This document shows, piece by piece, positions 8,798 through 17,291 of a DNA stretch of 64,000 bases. Below the pieces are notes generated by a model. That model did not search any database. It was not told where the DNA came from and was given only the letters and a program-made list of their open reading frames with translations. Each line of letters starts with the position of its first letter. Position 1 is the first letter of the stretch. Origin of the DNA: Providencia sp. R33 (lineage in GTDB: Bacteria; Pseudomonadota; Gammaproteobacteria; Enterobacterales; Enterobacteriaceae); NCBI RefSeq assembly GCF_019343475.1, contig NZ_CP072453.1, positions 2,790,001-2,854,000 of the forward strand, given 5' to 3'. The position numbers and the translations under genes are program-made.

Positions 8798-9538
8798 TTA
8801 TCTAAACAGAGGTATGACCCCTTGTGTTTGGCGGCTTTGTTCACAAATTGGCGTAATAGCGACAGGCAACTGGTAAAGCTGTGCAAGGTTTTCTTCGGTT
8901 AACGTTTGTTGTGAATTGCCAAATAAATAGTGCCCCTCGTTAAACAATAACAACGAGTGATCAGCGATATGCAGCGCATGCTGCGGGTAATGGCTGGTAA
9001 ATAACACGGTGATTTCCCGTTGTTGAGCTAAATTCTGCAGTACGCTGAGTACGTTGTCTTGGTTGGCTAAGTCGAGTGCAGAGGTCGGTTCATCAAGCAC
9101 TAAAATTTGCGGCTCACTTGCTAATGCTCTGGCAATCATGACCATTTGCTTCTCGCCACCACTGAGTCGGTTAAAGGGTTGATCAGCAAAACGATTTAAA
9201 CCTAAGTAATCCAAACATTGCGCCACAATTTGCTGGTCTTTTTTACTGGGAGAAGCATACCAAGGCAGATGGCGAATACGCCCTAAGCTCACCATCGTAC
9301 GAACAGAATAGTGAAACAGCGAGCCACTAAGCTGTGGCACATAAGCCACAGGGGCATTTAACGAGACTTGTCCTTTTGACCCTTTTTGTAACCCCAGCAA
9401 TAACCGTAATAAGGTAGTTTTCCCTCTCCCATTAGGTCCTAAAATAGCGCCGATGCTGCCTTTCGGTTGCCTGAAACTTAAGTCAGTGAATAACTGGCGC
9501 TGGCCGATTGAAAAATTAAGCTGTTCTACATGGATCAT
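8798..9538 (-). CDS. ABC importer ATPase, FecE/BtuD-like
   Basis: 246 residues. Walker A is GPNGRGKTT, the Q-loop is YVPQLSG, the signature is LSGGEKQ, Walker B is ILVLDEPTSALD and the switch His is in FTSHYPQH. This is the ATPase of a type II metal-chelate importer with the permease and binding protein directly upstream. Its start overlaps the permease stop by 4 bp, indicating translational coupling. Confidence 0.9.
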   Translation of the reverse strand: MIHVEQLNFSIGQRQLFTDLSFRQPKGSIGAILGPNGRGKTTLLRLLLGLQKGSKGQVSLNAPVAYVPQLSGSLFHYSVRTMVSLGRIRHLPWYASPSKKDQQIVAQCLDYLGLNRFADQPFNRLSGGEKQMVMIARALASEPQILVLDEPTSALDLANQDNVLSVLQNLAQQREITVLFTSHYPQHALHIADHSLLLFNEGHYLFGNSQQTLTEENLAQLYQLPVAITPICEQSRQTQGVIPLFR

Positions 9539-10554
9539 AAGTCAGCCACCTTTTTATTCAGCGTGTGAATTAGAAGCGTAAAAATAGGTGCGCCAATCAA
9601 TGCAGTGATAACACTGAGAGGGATTTCTGCATTCGTGATACTGCGCGCAAAGGTATCAACAGCAATCATATAAATTCCACCAATCACGGCGCTGGCAGGG
9701 AGTAAAATGCGGTGATCATGCCCGACAACAATACGCGCAATATGTGGCACAATTAACCCGACCCAACCAATCGTGCCTGATACCGCCACCGTGGCGCTGG
9801 TAATCAATGTGACGCTAAGCAACACCGCCCAACGTGTCCGATTAATTTTCATCCCTAGCGCCTGCGCATTTTCCTCCCCTAGAGACAACACATTGATGCG
9901 AAAACGTAAGGCAAAAATCACCAATACCGAGGCTAAAACAACAGGAAAAACAATGGATAGCTTTAAATAGGATGCGCTGGCAAAACTGCCCATCAACCAA
10001 AATACAATGGTTTGCAGTGTATTATTTGGATCAGCAAAATAGGTAATCAACGAAATCAGGGCAGCAAAAAAGGCATTAATAATCACCCCAGCGAGGATCA
10101 GCATCAGCAACTGGCTTCCTTGACGATTCAATCCCAGTAGGAAAACAAAAATAATCGCGACTAGCCCACCAATAAAAGCAAATGAGATAGTTATTAGTAA
10201 TGACGAAAATAATAAAATGGCTAAGGCGCCACCCAATGCAGCACCGGAGGAAACACCTATAATTTGTGGCCCCACTAATGGGTTACGGAAAATCCCTTGC
10301 AACGCAGCTCCTGATACAGCAAGTCCAGCGCCAGCAATCCCCGCAATTAACACGCGTGGCAAACGTACGTTCAGCACCACATTTTGTTCGGTACGACTAT
10401 AGCTCAGCCCCACGTCATTCCCGACCGTCGCATCATAGAGAATATGAAATACTGAAGAAAACGAGACAGGATAGCGCCCGAAACTTAGCGCCAATAGCAG
10501 CGTAAACAATAAGCCAACAGTGAAGATTACCCAAAGCAGGCTCGACTTATGCAT
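9535..10554 (-). CDS. FecCD-family permease of a metal-chelate importer
   Basis: 339 residues with about 9-10 hydrophobic helices. FecCD signatures are present: LRLPRVL-type sequence (VRLPRVLIAGIAGAGLAVSGA), FRNPLVGPQIIGVSSGAALG, and GTIGWVGLIVPHIAR with VGHDHR. It forms the membrane channel for an iron-siderophore, haem, molybdate-type or B12-type ligand. It overlaps the binding-protein gene by 8 bp and the ATPase by 4 bp. As a single FecCD gene it would act as a homodimer, like BtuC. Confidence 0.9.
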   Translation of the reverse strand: MHKSSLLWVIFTVGLLFTLLLALSFGRYPVSFSSVFHILYDATVGNDVGLSYSRTEQNVVLNVRLPRVLIAGIAGAGLAVSGAALQGIFRNPLVGPQIIGVSSGAALGGALAILLFSSLLITISFAFIGGLVAIIFVFLLGLNRQGSQLLMLILAGVIINAFFAALISLITYFADPNNTLQTIVFWLMGSFASASYLKLSIVFPVVLASVLVIFALRFRINVLSLGEENAQALGMKINRTRWAVLLSVTLITSATVAVSGTIGWVGLIVPHIARIVVGHDHRILLPASAVIGGIYMIAVDTFARSITNAEIPLSVITALIGAPIFTLLIHTLNKKVADL

Positions 10555-11635
10555 TCGGTTTCCCCATTAATTGCAGGTAATGCTGGCTATTTTTGTTCAG
10601 TTCAATTTGCAATATGCCATCAATTTCCGCTTCCGTGACGTCATACCCATAAAGCTGTTGGTAACGCTGGTGAATTTCTTCTCGCAAAGGAATATTGCTA
10701 GTTTCTGGATGAAATACCATGGATAACCATTGCCAATATAATGGCGTTTCTTGGTTGGGCGCATCCCAAATAAACCCACCAATGGGCAACTTGTATACTC
10801 GTTGATTTTTAACCGCAGCAACATCACTCAGCATGGGATTACGGTACACATCCGCAGGGGCTAAACCCTCTTCGAAATTACCCAGTAAAATAATATCGGG
10901 ATCCCACAGTAAGATTTGCTCAATATTTAGCGTTCTTGGCCCAGTTAAATCACGATTTAAGCTCAGCCCACCAGCTAATGCAAAATCCGCATTATTGTGT
11001 GATGTCGAACCAAATGTTTGAATACTTTGATTAAAGTGAGAAAGGTAAAGGACTTTAGGTTGCTCTGATTCAGGGATTTTTGCCGTCGTGACAGAAAGAG
11101 CCTCCACCACCTGTTGGCGCCATTGGATCATCTGACTGGCTTTTTCATTATGGCCCAATGTTTTTCCCATCAAGCGGATCCACTCTTGCGTATAGCTTTC
11201 CTGCCCATAGCCAAGTGTTGCAACGGTTAGCCCTGCATCACGCATTGGAGAAATAATGTCATCACCACGATGCCCCCATTGCCACACTAGATCAGGCTCA
11301 ACATTCAGCAATGCTTCAATATTAGGGGTGAAATTATTCCCTACAACATTGGAATTAACCTGCAACACAGAGGGGAACATTTTTCCGAGCATCCCTTCCC
11401 TCGCGGCAACTTTCGCAAAAGGGTGCATCCCCACAAGTTTTTCACTACTTTCATCCATGCCCACAAGCATGGAGGCCGCTGGGATTGGGATCACCACAAT
11501 ACGTTTAGCGGGAGCGGAAAGGTGAATGTCATCACCCGACATATCCGTAAAATCAACCGCTTGAGATGCACTCACATTCGCTGTCATCCCCAAAGTACAC
11601 ACTGCAGCAGCAATTTTAAAAACATTATTTATCAT
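10547..11635 (-). CDS. Periplasmic metal-chelate-binding protein
   Basis: 362 residues with a signal peptide of about 23 (AAAVCTLGMTANVSA). The Peripla_BP_2 lobes show FTDMSGDDIHLSAPAKRIVV and IEALLNVEPDLVWQWG, then ILLWDPDIILLGNF in the second lobe. Unusually, the C-terminal part is extended (YQQLYGYDVTEAEIDGILQ), a feature I associate with molybdate/haem/iron binding proteins of the MolA-like branch. It is the first gene of the importer-cupin-methyltransferase operon; a Fur-like box lies 34 bp upstream and a palindromic operator about 100 bp upstream. Confidence 0.85.
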   Translation of the reverse strand: MINNVFKIAAAVCTLGMTANVSASQAVDFTDMSGDDIHLSAPAKRIVVIPIPAASMLVGMDESSEKLVGMHPFAKVAAREGMLGKMFPSVLQVNSNVVGNNFTPNIEALLNVEPDLVWQWGHRGDDIISPMRDAGLTVATLGYGQESYTQEWIRLMGKTLGHNEKASQMIQWRQQVVEALSVTTAKIPESEQPKVLYLSHFNQSIQTFGSTSHNNADFALAGGLSLNRDLTGPRTLNIEQILLWDPDIILLGNFEEGLAPADVYRNPMLSDVAAVKNQRVYKLPIGGFIWDAPNQETPLYWQWLSMVFHPETSNIPLREEIHQRYQQLYGYDVTEAEIDGILQIELNKNSQHYLQLMGKPNA

Positions 11636-11668
11636 AGGGTTATTTAAGTCTCCACCAATAACTTAATT

Positions 11669-11687
11669 GATAATGTGTATGATTATC
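11669..11687. promoter_or_regulatory. Fur box in the importer/regulator divergent promoter
   Basis: GATAATGTGTATGATTATC matches 15 of 19 positions of the Fur consensus. It lies between the divergent binding-protein gene (starts 11635, minus) and the Crp/Fnr gene (starts 11731, plus), so iron may repress both. Confidence 0.7.
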
Positions 11688-11727
11688 ATTTATACTCAAG
11701 CTATTCTAAGGTGCCCGAAGAGGATGA

Positions 11728-11748
11728 CCTATGACATTTGTCAAAAAC
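11728..11748. promoter_or_regulatory. Palindromic operator copy 1, over the start codon of the Crp/Fnr gene
   Basis: A 21-nt stretch is identical to 14885-14905. It contains TGACATTTGTCA; read on the other strand it is TTGAC-AAAT-GTCAT, which has the half-site and 4-base spacer of Fnr-type boxes. The copy spans the regulator's ATG, so binding could block its own expression. Confidence 0.6.
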
Positions 11749-12447
11749 GTTTTTCCCTACACTCAATCTATCGACGCGCTAAAGCAGTGCCCATTATTTG
11801 TGGGCATTGAAGAAAAAAACTTGGCGTTATTACTTGAAAATTGTGGTTATATTCAATTTAAAAGTGGTGAAATAGTAAACCATGAGGGTGACCCTTTTAA
11901 GCACTGTCCCTTAATGATTAACGGTCAAATGGAGGTGTATCGCCATACTTATTTAGGTGAAGAGAAAATTTTTGGTTTGTTTGCAGAAGGTGAAATTGTC
12001 GCCATTGCCGCGGTATTTATGCCTCATAACCGTTATCCAATGAGCTTACGAGCAAAAACAGAGGGTGATGCATTGCTCCTTGATAAACGAGATATATTGC
12101 GCCTTTGTCACGCTTGTCCACAGATTATGGAAAAATTACTCATGCGCTTTAGTGCTAAGCTGTATGAAAACATTAACCACATCGATTGGCTGACATCAAG
12201 TTCCGCAGAGCAACGGCTTGCCGCTTATATTATTGATTTAAAAAACAAACAACTTACCTCTAATATTATTTTGCCATTATCCCGCGGGCAGTTAGCCGCA
12301 AAATTGGGGATGCGTTATGAAACCTTGAGCCGATTAGTTTCAGGTTGGCGTCAAAAAGGGTTTATTAACATCGAAAAAGACACTGTGCATATTTATAACG
12401 AAAATTATCTGACCCAACTTTCTATTTCTGCACAGCGCCCCTTTTAG
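11731..12447 (+). CDS. Crp/Fnr-family transcriptional regulator
   Basis: 238 residues: a cyclic-nucleotide-type beta-barrel domain at about 20-140 (FKSGEIVNHEGDPFKHCPLMINGQ), a dimer helix, and a winged HTH near 180-225 (RGQLAAKLGMRYETLSRLVSGW). The recognition helix has E..SR as in Fnr, which fits the TTGAC-type half-sites nearby. There is no N-terminal Fe-S cysteine cluster as in Fnr (the Cys residues present are not in that pattern), so it may sense another ligand, perhaps haem or nitric oxide as in Dnr-type members. An AGAGGA site supports the ATG. It is divergent from the importer operon and convergent with a TonB receptor. Confidence 0.85.
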   Translation: MTFVKNVFPYTQSIDALKQCPLFVGIEEKNLALLLENCGYIQFKSGEIVNHEGDPFKHCPLMINGQMEVYRHTYLGEEKIFGLFAEGEIVAIAAVFMPHNRYPMSLRAKTEGDALLLDKRDILRLCHACPQIMEKLLMRFSAKLYENINHIDWLTSSSAEQRLAAYIIDLKNKQLTSNIILPLSRGQLAAKLGMRYETLSRLVSGWRQKGFINIEKDTVHIYNENYLTQLSISAQRPF

Positions 12448-12451
12448 CCCT

Positions 12452-12721
12452 AGGGGCTGTTTATCTTTGATAGTCAATTTTTATTCGAATTAAAGCCATT
12501 TTAGGCAAGGCGAGAGGTTCGCCGCCTAGTCAACTAGGCAAGCGCCTCTTAACGCAGCATTAAATGAGTGAAACGCGCTTTAATCGAACCCGTAGGGCAG
12601 CATTTAAGTACTAATCTTAACTCAAATAATAAGCCAGCTTGATTGACACATTTATCTATTTTTGAATTGTTTTTTGACCTATTTTAGCTGTAAAAATCAG
12701 TAGCAAAGATAAACAGCCCCT
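12452..12721. repeat. MITE-like element with 18-bp perfect terminal inverted repeats
   Basis: AGGGGCTGTTTATCTTTG at 12452-12469 is the exact reverse complement of 12704-12721, enclosing a 270-bp non-coding unit. Inside are a hairpin GCCTAGT-CA-ACTAGGC and a second inverted pair around GGCGAGAGG/CGCC. It fills the whole space between the convergent Crp/Fnr and TonB-receptor genes. No target-site duplication is obvious. A transposase-less mobile element is the best reading; the long stem could also end transcription. Confidence 0.7.
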
Positions 12722-12756
12722 CGTACATTACCGTTAAATAATACGCCAATTATTGA

Positions 12757-14811
12757 TTAGAAGTTAAAGGTCACTCCCCCGTTCACATTAAAGCCCATAC
12801 CGGGGAATAATGTACTGTCTTTGGCGGTTACGGTTTGGTTAGCCACTGACGTCGTTGCATAACGTTCATCCGTTAAGTTATCCATCGATAAATATACTGA
12901 CCATTGGTCTGTCGGTTTATAACTGCCTTTTACCCCTAATACGGCATAATGTTTACGTTTTTGAATATCAAGGTTATTTTGGTGATCAACGGCCATATCC
13001 GTTGGAGCCCAATGAATATTGGGCCCGAAGCTCCAATCTCCTAGTTCATACAGCACCTCAGCCGCCACAATGTTACGTGGAATACCAGCGATGTAATTCC
13101 CCTTGTACTCACCGCCCATAAAGCGAAAATCATTGTATGTCCAAGAAACACGATAATTTACATCCCCAGACCCCGCACTAATTCGCCCTGCAAGCCCAGC
13201 TTCTAACCCTTGATGGCGAGTTTTTGCACCATAATTAAAGACCCCAACGACGGTGCCTGCACTATCATACGTCGTGATGTATTCATCTTTAATTTGACTG
13301 CGATATAGCGCAAGGTTCCATTTAAGTCCCTCAGTCACTTCACCTTCCCCGCCAATTTCATAGGTAATGGCTTTTTGCGGGGAAAGTTTGGTGAGTTTGC
13401 CATCACTTGAATTGATAATTTCCCAAAACGTAGCGGGTTCTTCGCTTGAGCTGATATTGGCAAAATAACGTTGGCTTTCTGTTGGCCGCCAAATAACCCC
13501 TGCTTTCGGTGTCCAAAACGTCCAATTTTGATCTAATGATAGGGAGCTTTGACGTTTTTCCACATCACGACGTGCGTGAGTCGCTTTCACATCAAAGTTC
13601 ACAGTGACGGTTGGTGTGACATGCAGGTCAACGCCCACGCTGCCATACACGTTCTCAGCTCGCCCATCATATTTACCGATTTTTTTCTTATCTGCGGGCG
13701 TGCCTTTGCGGTTTTGCATTAATTCTGTTTGCAATGTCATTTGATCCCACGCCACTGCGGTGCGATAGGTCACAGGCTCGGTTTCAATGTTATAAGTCAG
13801 CTGTAATCCTTCACTGTGGCTGCGGCTAAAGCGGTAGTATGCGGGCGTCGTGAAATTATCATGAGTGCGAATATGCCATAGCCCTGCACCAATCGCTTGG
13901 TTGCCAACCTGCCAATCAGAGCGGTTTGCGACACGAAATTGCTCCACATTGCGGTGCGGGTCGCGTAGCCATACCATTGGATAAACATCCGTTGGGTTAT
14001 TGTTCAATACCTCTTCAGAGACTGGCCCCGCGACATCAAAACGTAAATCGGTCCAATTTAACCAAGTACGATTTTCAAAATTATCTGTGACATAGCCGAA
14101 ATTGCTACGCAATGTTTTCCGTTGAGAAGCCGAATGTTTGCGGTAACCATCAAAATGGTCATAGGTGAAATTTACCCGCCCATCAAATACCCCGTCATCA
14201 GAAACGCCACCGAACGCAGTTTGTAACCCTTCACGGCCATGGGAGCCATACTCATAGCGCAACCGCCCTTGTTCATTTCGCCCTGTATAAGACAACACAT
14301 CGAGCTCACCACCGAGACTGTTACTTTGTGGATTCAAGCTATTTGCCCCACGCCGAACGCTTACCATTCGTGCATCGCGCATTTCTAAGGTACTAATATG
14401 AAAGCTGCCATCGGCATCCGTTGCGGGCAAGCCATCTTGCAATAATAAAACCCCTCGCGCTAATGGCGCACTCTGCACCCCAGACCCCCGAATATTTAGA
14501 CGAGGTTGGTCAATCCCCCCAAAAAAGTTTTGGATAACCAGCCCTGGTTGGTAATCCAGTGCATCTTGTAATGTGGCAAGGCGCGTATCTTTTTCAATCA
14601 CAACTAAGTTCGTACCACCCGCCACTTTTTCGAGTTTTTCTTTTTCTTGTTGCTCCGTCGGTGTTAAACGGCTCTGCCCTGACGCTGAGGTGACAACCAG
14701 TGTATCGTGCGCCGTTGATTCAGGCGCAGCTACAGCAAGCGTTAAAGGCCCTAATCCCAAAATCAGTGTGATGCAATGAGCCAATTTATGCCGTTTTAGT
14801 GGATAAGACAT
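12757..14811 (-). CDS. TonB-dependent outer-membrane receptor
   Basis: 684 residues with a signal peptide ending near TLAVAA, a TonB box (HDTLVVTSASG), a plug domain (about 60-185; LNIRGSGVQSAPLARGVLLL, RRGANSLNPQSNSLGG) and a barrel closing in GVTFNF. It has no N-terminal signalling domain of the FecA/FpvA kind. The plug wording resembles receptors for citrate-like or small chelates rather than catecholates, but the ligand cannot be named. A Fur-like box and an exact copy of the 21-nt palindrome at the Crp/Fnr start lie upstream, tying it to the importer operon at 8.8-11.6 kb, which may carry its ligand onward. Confidence 0.85.
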   Translation of the reverse strand: MSYPLKRHKLAHCITLILGLGPLTLAVAAPESTAHDTLVVTSASGQSRLTPTEQQEKEKLEKVAGGTNLVVIEKDTRLATLQDALDYQPGLVIQNFFGGIDQPRLNIRGSGVQSAPLARGVLLLQDGLPATDADGSFHISTLEMRDARMVSVRRGANSLNPQSNSLGGELDVLSYTGRNEQGRLRYEYGSHGREGLQTAFGGVSDDGVFDGRVNFTYDHFDGYRKHSASQRKTLRSNFGYVTDNFENRTWLNWTDLRFDVAGPVSEEVLNNNPTDVYPMVWLRDPHRNVEQFRVANRSDWQVGNQAIGAGLWHIRTHDNFTTPAYYRFSRSHSEGLQLTYNIETEPVTYRTAVAWDQMTLQTELMQNRKGTPADKKKIGKYDGRAENVYGSVGVDLHVTPTVTVNFDVKATHARRDVEKRQSSLSLDQNWTFWTPKAGVIWRPTESQRYFANISSSEEPATFWEIINSSDGKLTKLSPQKAITYEIGGEGEVTEGLKWNLALYRSQIKDEYITTYDSAGTVVGVFNYGAKTRHQGLEAGLAGRISAGSGDVNYRVSWTYNDFRFMGGEYKGNYIAGIPRNIVAAEVLYELGDWSFGPNIHWAPTDMAVDHQNNLDIQKRKHYAVLGVKGSYKPTDQWSVYLSMDNLTDERYATTSVANQTVTAKDSTLFPGMGFNVNGGVTFNF

Positions 14812-14828
14812 ATATTCACCTTATTAAT

Positions 14829-14847
14829 AGTAATGGTTATCATTTTC
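14829..14847. promoter_or_regulatory. Fur box upstream of the second TonB receptor
   Basis: About 14 of 19 positions match the Fur consensus (core TAATGgTtATCATT). It lies 18 bp upstream of the receptor start. Confidence 0.6.
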
Positions 14848-14884
14848 ATTTGAACGTATAAAATAGGTGAAAAAAAACTGTTTC

Positions 14885-14905
14885 CCTATGACATTTGTCA
14901 AAAAC
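14885..14905. promoter_or_regulatory. Palindromic operator copy 2, upstream of the TonB receptor
   Basis: Identical over 21 nt to 11728-11748, including TGACATTTGTCA. It lies 74 bp upstream of the receptor start, where an activator would bind. Here it overlaps no gene, so coding constraint does not explain the identity. Confidence 0.65.
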
Positions 14906-15075
14906 TAAAATAAATTGAGTTTCATTCAAAATATAAATATCAAATTATATTAAATTCAATACAATTATTAATATTGCTATCGTTTTTATTTCTCTTTTAA
15001 ATATCATTTCAATTTTGAAAATTCTATTAATTATAGAATAAACATTTAATAAACCATTTAATAAAAAGAGAAACC

Positions 15076-16638
15076 ATGAATATTAAAATTTTTAAATTTA
15101 TAGATACAAATAACAATGGAATATTCATTGAATTTAATAATAAACAAAAAAAATCATTAGGAATTAATTTAATTTTAAATGATGAAATAATAGAAAAAGT
15201 AACGACCACCAATGAAAATCATTTATTTTTCATCGATAAATCAGGAAGCTATCGAGTTGAAATCAATCAGGAGTTGGAGAGCACAGCGAACATTCAATCA
15301 AAAGAAGTTTATTTCCACATTAATGAAGATGAAAAAAAATACGAAATAAAACCTGCAGTTAAAACAAAAACTATCAATCGAAAAATAACGGGGATATCTC
15401 ACTACTTTTTAGATGTGAAAATCAAAAAAAACCATCAAGACCAAATAAAACAAGATTTAGCTTTTTATTCAGAACTCCCCAACTTAACGTTAAAACATAG
15501 CGCTATTCATGATGTGTTAAACCACTATGATTATTTTACTTTCCATGGTGAAAGCCACTTCGATACTTTAGTGGAACTCGCAGAGCAAATAGAACGTCTT
15601 GATTATGTCGATTATTGTAGCGTCAGCCCGGATACTACAGGGTACATAGCCCCAAAATTGCCTTTAAACCCTGAGCCCGTTAATGAGATTGAAATCAGTA
15701 CAGCTAACGACTTTATCACTCCTGATTTTACGGTGATGCAAACTTACCTTGATGCACCAAAAGGGATGAACATCCGTGATGCTTGGGCGAAAAATATTAA
15801 TGGCTCATCAGCCGTCGTTCGTCACTTAGATTTTGGTGTCTACCGCAACCATGAGGATTTAATCAACTCAAATATCGTTGTCGTCAATAGCCGCCCAGAA
15901 AGTGAAGATTGCAACCACGGTACGGCATCAACAGGTTGTATCGTAGCAACTCACAATGAATTTGGTGTGACTGGTATTGCCCATAGCTGCCAGTTTTATT
16001 TCTATGACACTGGCGACCTTGATTTGCTCACTGAGCATGCTCAGCCCGGGGATATTGTCAGCCTAGATATACAATTTGATTTTGGTGGAAAATTAGTTCC
16101 TGCTACCGCAGTACGTGGCTGGTGGGAACGTATAAAAATCATGGTTGATAAAGGTGCAACCGTGATCCTAGCAGCAGGAAATGGCGGGTTAGATTTAAGC
16201 AAGCCAGATGTGATGGAAGATTTCGGTGATAGCGGCAGTATTTTAGTGGGTGCTTGTAATTACCAAAGTGGGACTCGTGCGTATTTCTCAAACTATAACA
16301 GAGAGATAGCCTTTATTAACTCATGGGGAGATTGGAGCGTTACCACGACGGGTTATGGTTCTTTACAAAAATTACCAGGGGATAACCGCAATTATTCACG
16401 TGATTATTCAGGCACATCAAGCGCAACGCCGTTATGTTCTGGTGCATTAGCGTTAATTCAAGATTACGCAAAAAAACAAGGGGCGATTTTATCTCCGTGG
16501 CAAATGCGCACAGTAACTCGTGCATCAAATTATACTGAGGGTGTGCCATACGGTATTGGTTATCGCCCAAATGTCGATTATTTGTTGGATGTCGTTGATA
16601 GCATCATCCGTAAGTCAGACTTACCCAAAAGTGCATAA
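15076..16638 (+). CDS. Subtilisin-like serine protease (peptidase family S8), no signal peptide
   Basis: 520 residues. The catalytic triad is readable: Asp252 (VRHLDFG), His281 (CNHGTAS) and Ser448 (GTSSATP), with the oxyanion Asn369 in AAGNG. The first ~210 residues are a Lys/Asn/Ile-rich domain unlike a normal I9 propeptide and coded by very AT-rich DNA. No signal peptide or anchor is seen, so the enzyme is intracellular or leaves by another route. The gene stands alone, between a divergent TonB receptor and a convergent nickel-importer operon. The AT-rich start suggests horizontal origin. A purine-rich AAAAAGAGAAACC precedes the ATG. Confidence 0.85.
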   Translation: MNIKIFKFIDTNNNGIFIEFNNKQKKSLGINLILNDEIIEKVTTTNENHLFFIDKSGSYRVEINQELESTANIQSKEVYFHINEDEKKYEIKPAVKTKTINRKITGISHYFLDVKIKKNHQDQIKQDLAFYSELPNLTLKHSAIHDVLNHYDYFTFHGESHFDTLVELAEQIERLDYVDYCSVSPDTTGYIAPKLPLNPEPVNEIEISTANDFITPDFTVMQTYLDAPKGMNIRDAWAKNINGSSAVVRHLDFGVYRNHEDLINSNIVVVNSRPESEDCNHGTASTGCIVATHNEFGVTGIAHSCQFYFYDTGDLDLLTEHAQPGDIVSLDIQFDFGGKLVPATAVRGWWERIKIMVDKGATVILAAGNGGLDLSKPDVMEDFGDSGSILVGACNYQSGTRAYFSNYNREIAFINSWGDWSVTTTGYGSLQKLPGDNRNYSRDYSGTSSATPLCSGALALIQDYAKKQGAILSPWQMRTVTRASNYTEGVPYGIGYRPNVDYLLDVVDSIIRKSDLPKSA

Positions 16639-16654
16639 TATTCATGTTCTCAAG

Positions 16655-16675
16655 CCGTCACCTATCATGTGACGG
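16655..16675. terminator. Hairpin between the convergent protease and importer genes
   Basis: A 7-bp stem CCGTCAC/GTGACGG with a 7-nt loop overlaps the last codons of the importer ATPase gene. No real T-run follows on either strand, so it is only a possible terminator. Confidence 0.4.
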
Positions 16676-17291
16676 TATTTCCCCCTTCAAGGGTTAAGAC
16701 TGACGTGCATACCTTTTCAAGCAACGCCTTGTTATGACTAAAAATAATCATTCCTAAAGGGCGTTCTTCTGAAAGTTGAATTAACAACTGCCAAATTTCT
16801 TTTTGTAAGTGCGCATCTAATTGCGCAGTCACTTCATCGGCAATTAAAATTTGTGTTCGCGGGTCAAGAGCCCGTAATAATGCAATCCGTGCTAGCTCCC
16901 CCCCTGATAACTCATTAGGCCGCCGCTCTAACCATTGTGGTTTGATGGAAAAACGCTCAAGCCAGTCTGCGTCAGGTTGCCATGCATCACGTAAACTCGC
17001 CCCTACTGTACGATACGGGTTAAAACTTTTTTCTGGGTGCTGAGGGACCAACTGGATTGGGCAATAACCTTGCTTAAAAAGTGGCTTTCCAGCAAATAAA
17101 ATCGAACCGCCAGAAGGTGCTTGCCACTGTGCTAAAACACGACCCAGCGTTGTTTTACCGAAACCGCTTGGCGCAGAAATACCAAGGCGTTCATTGGGTG
17201 CAAGGGAAAAACTAAAGTTCTGCCAAAGGGCTTTCCCCCCTTGATCAATGCTCAGGTTTTTAACCGTTAAAATGGGTTCAATATCCATCAT
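16665..17291 (-). CDS. yntE: Nickel ABC importer ATPase, NikE/YntE-like
   Basis: 208 residues from the ATG that overlaps the upstream stop by 4 bp (ATGA); an 18-residue longer form starting at 17345 is less likely. Walker A reads APSGFGKTT, the signature LSGGELAR and Walker B ILIADEVTAQLD. At 208 residues it is shorter than NikE or DppF (about 260-330) and lacks the C-terminal oligopeptide-binding extension. It is the last gene of a five-gene NikABCDE-type operon just beyond ureR and urease. Nickel as substrate is inferred from that context and from the Yersinia ynt-urease arrangement. Confidence 0.8.
   Translation of the reverse strand: MMDIEPILTVKNLSIDQGGKALWQNFSFSLAPNERLGISAPSGFGKTTLGRVLAQWQAPSGGSILFAGKPLFKQGYCPIQLVPQHPEKSFNPYRTVGASLRDAWQPDADWLERFSIKPQWLERRPNELSGGELARIALLRALDPRTQILIADEVTAQLDAHLQKEIWQLLIQLSEERPLGMIIFSHNKALLEKVCTSVLTLEGGNTVT

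Noticed and set aside
12522..12548. Palindrome GCCTAGTCAACTAGGC in the MITE, similar to the CTAGGCAA part of the RAT elements
   Set aside because: It lacks the GGTGTGTTACT half, the ACCTGAA end and any overlapping terminator, so it is a chance likeness inside a hairpin.
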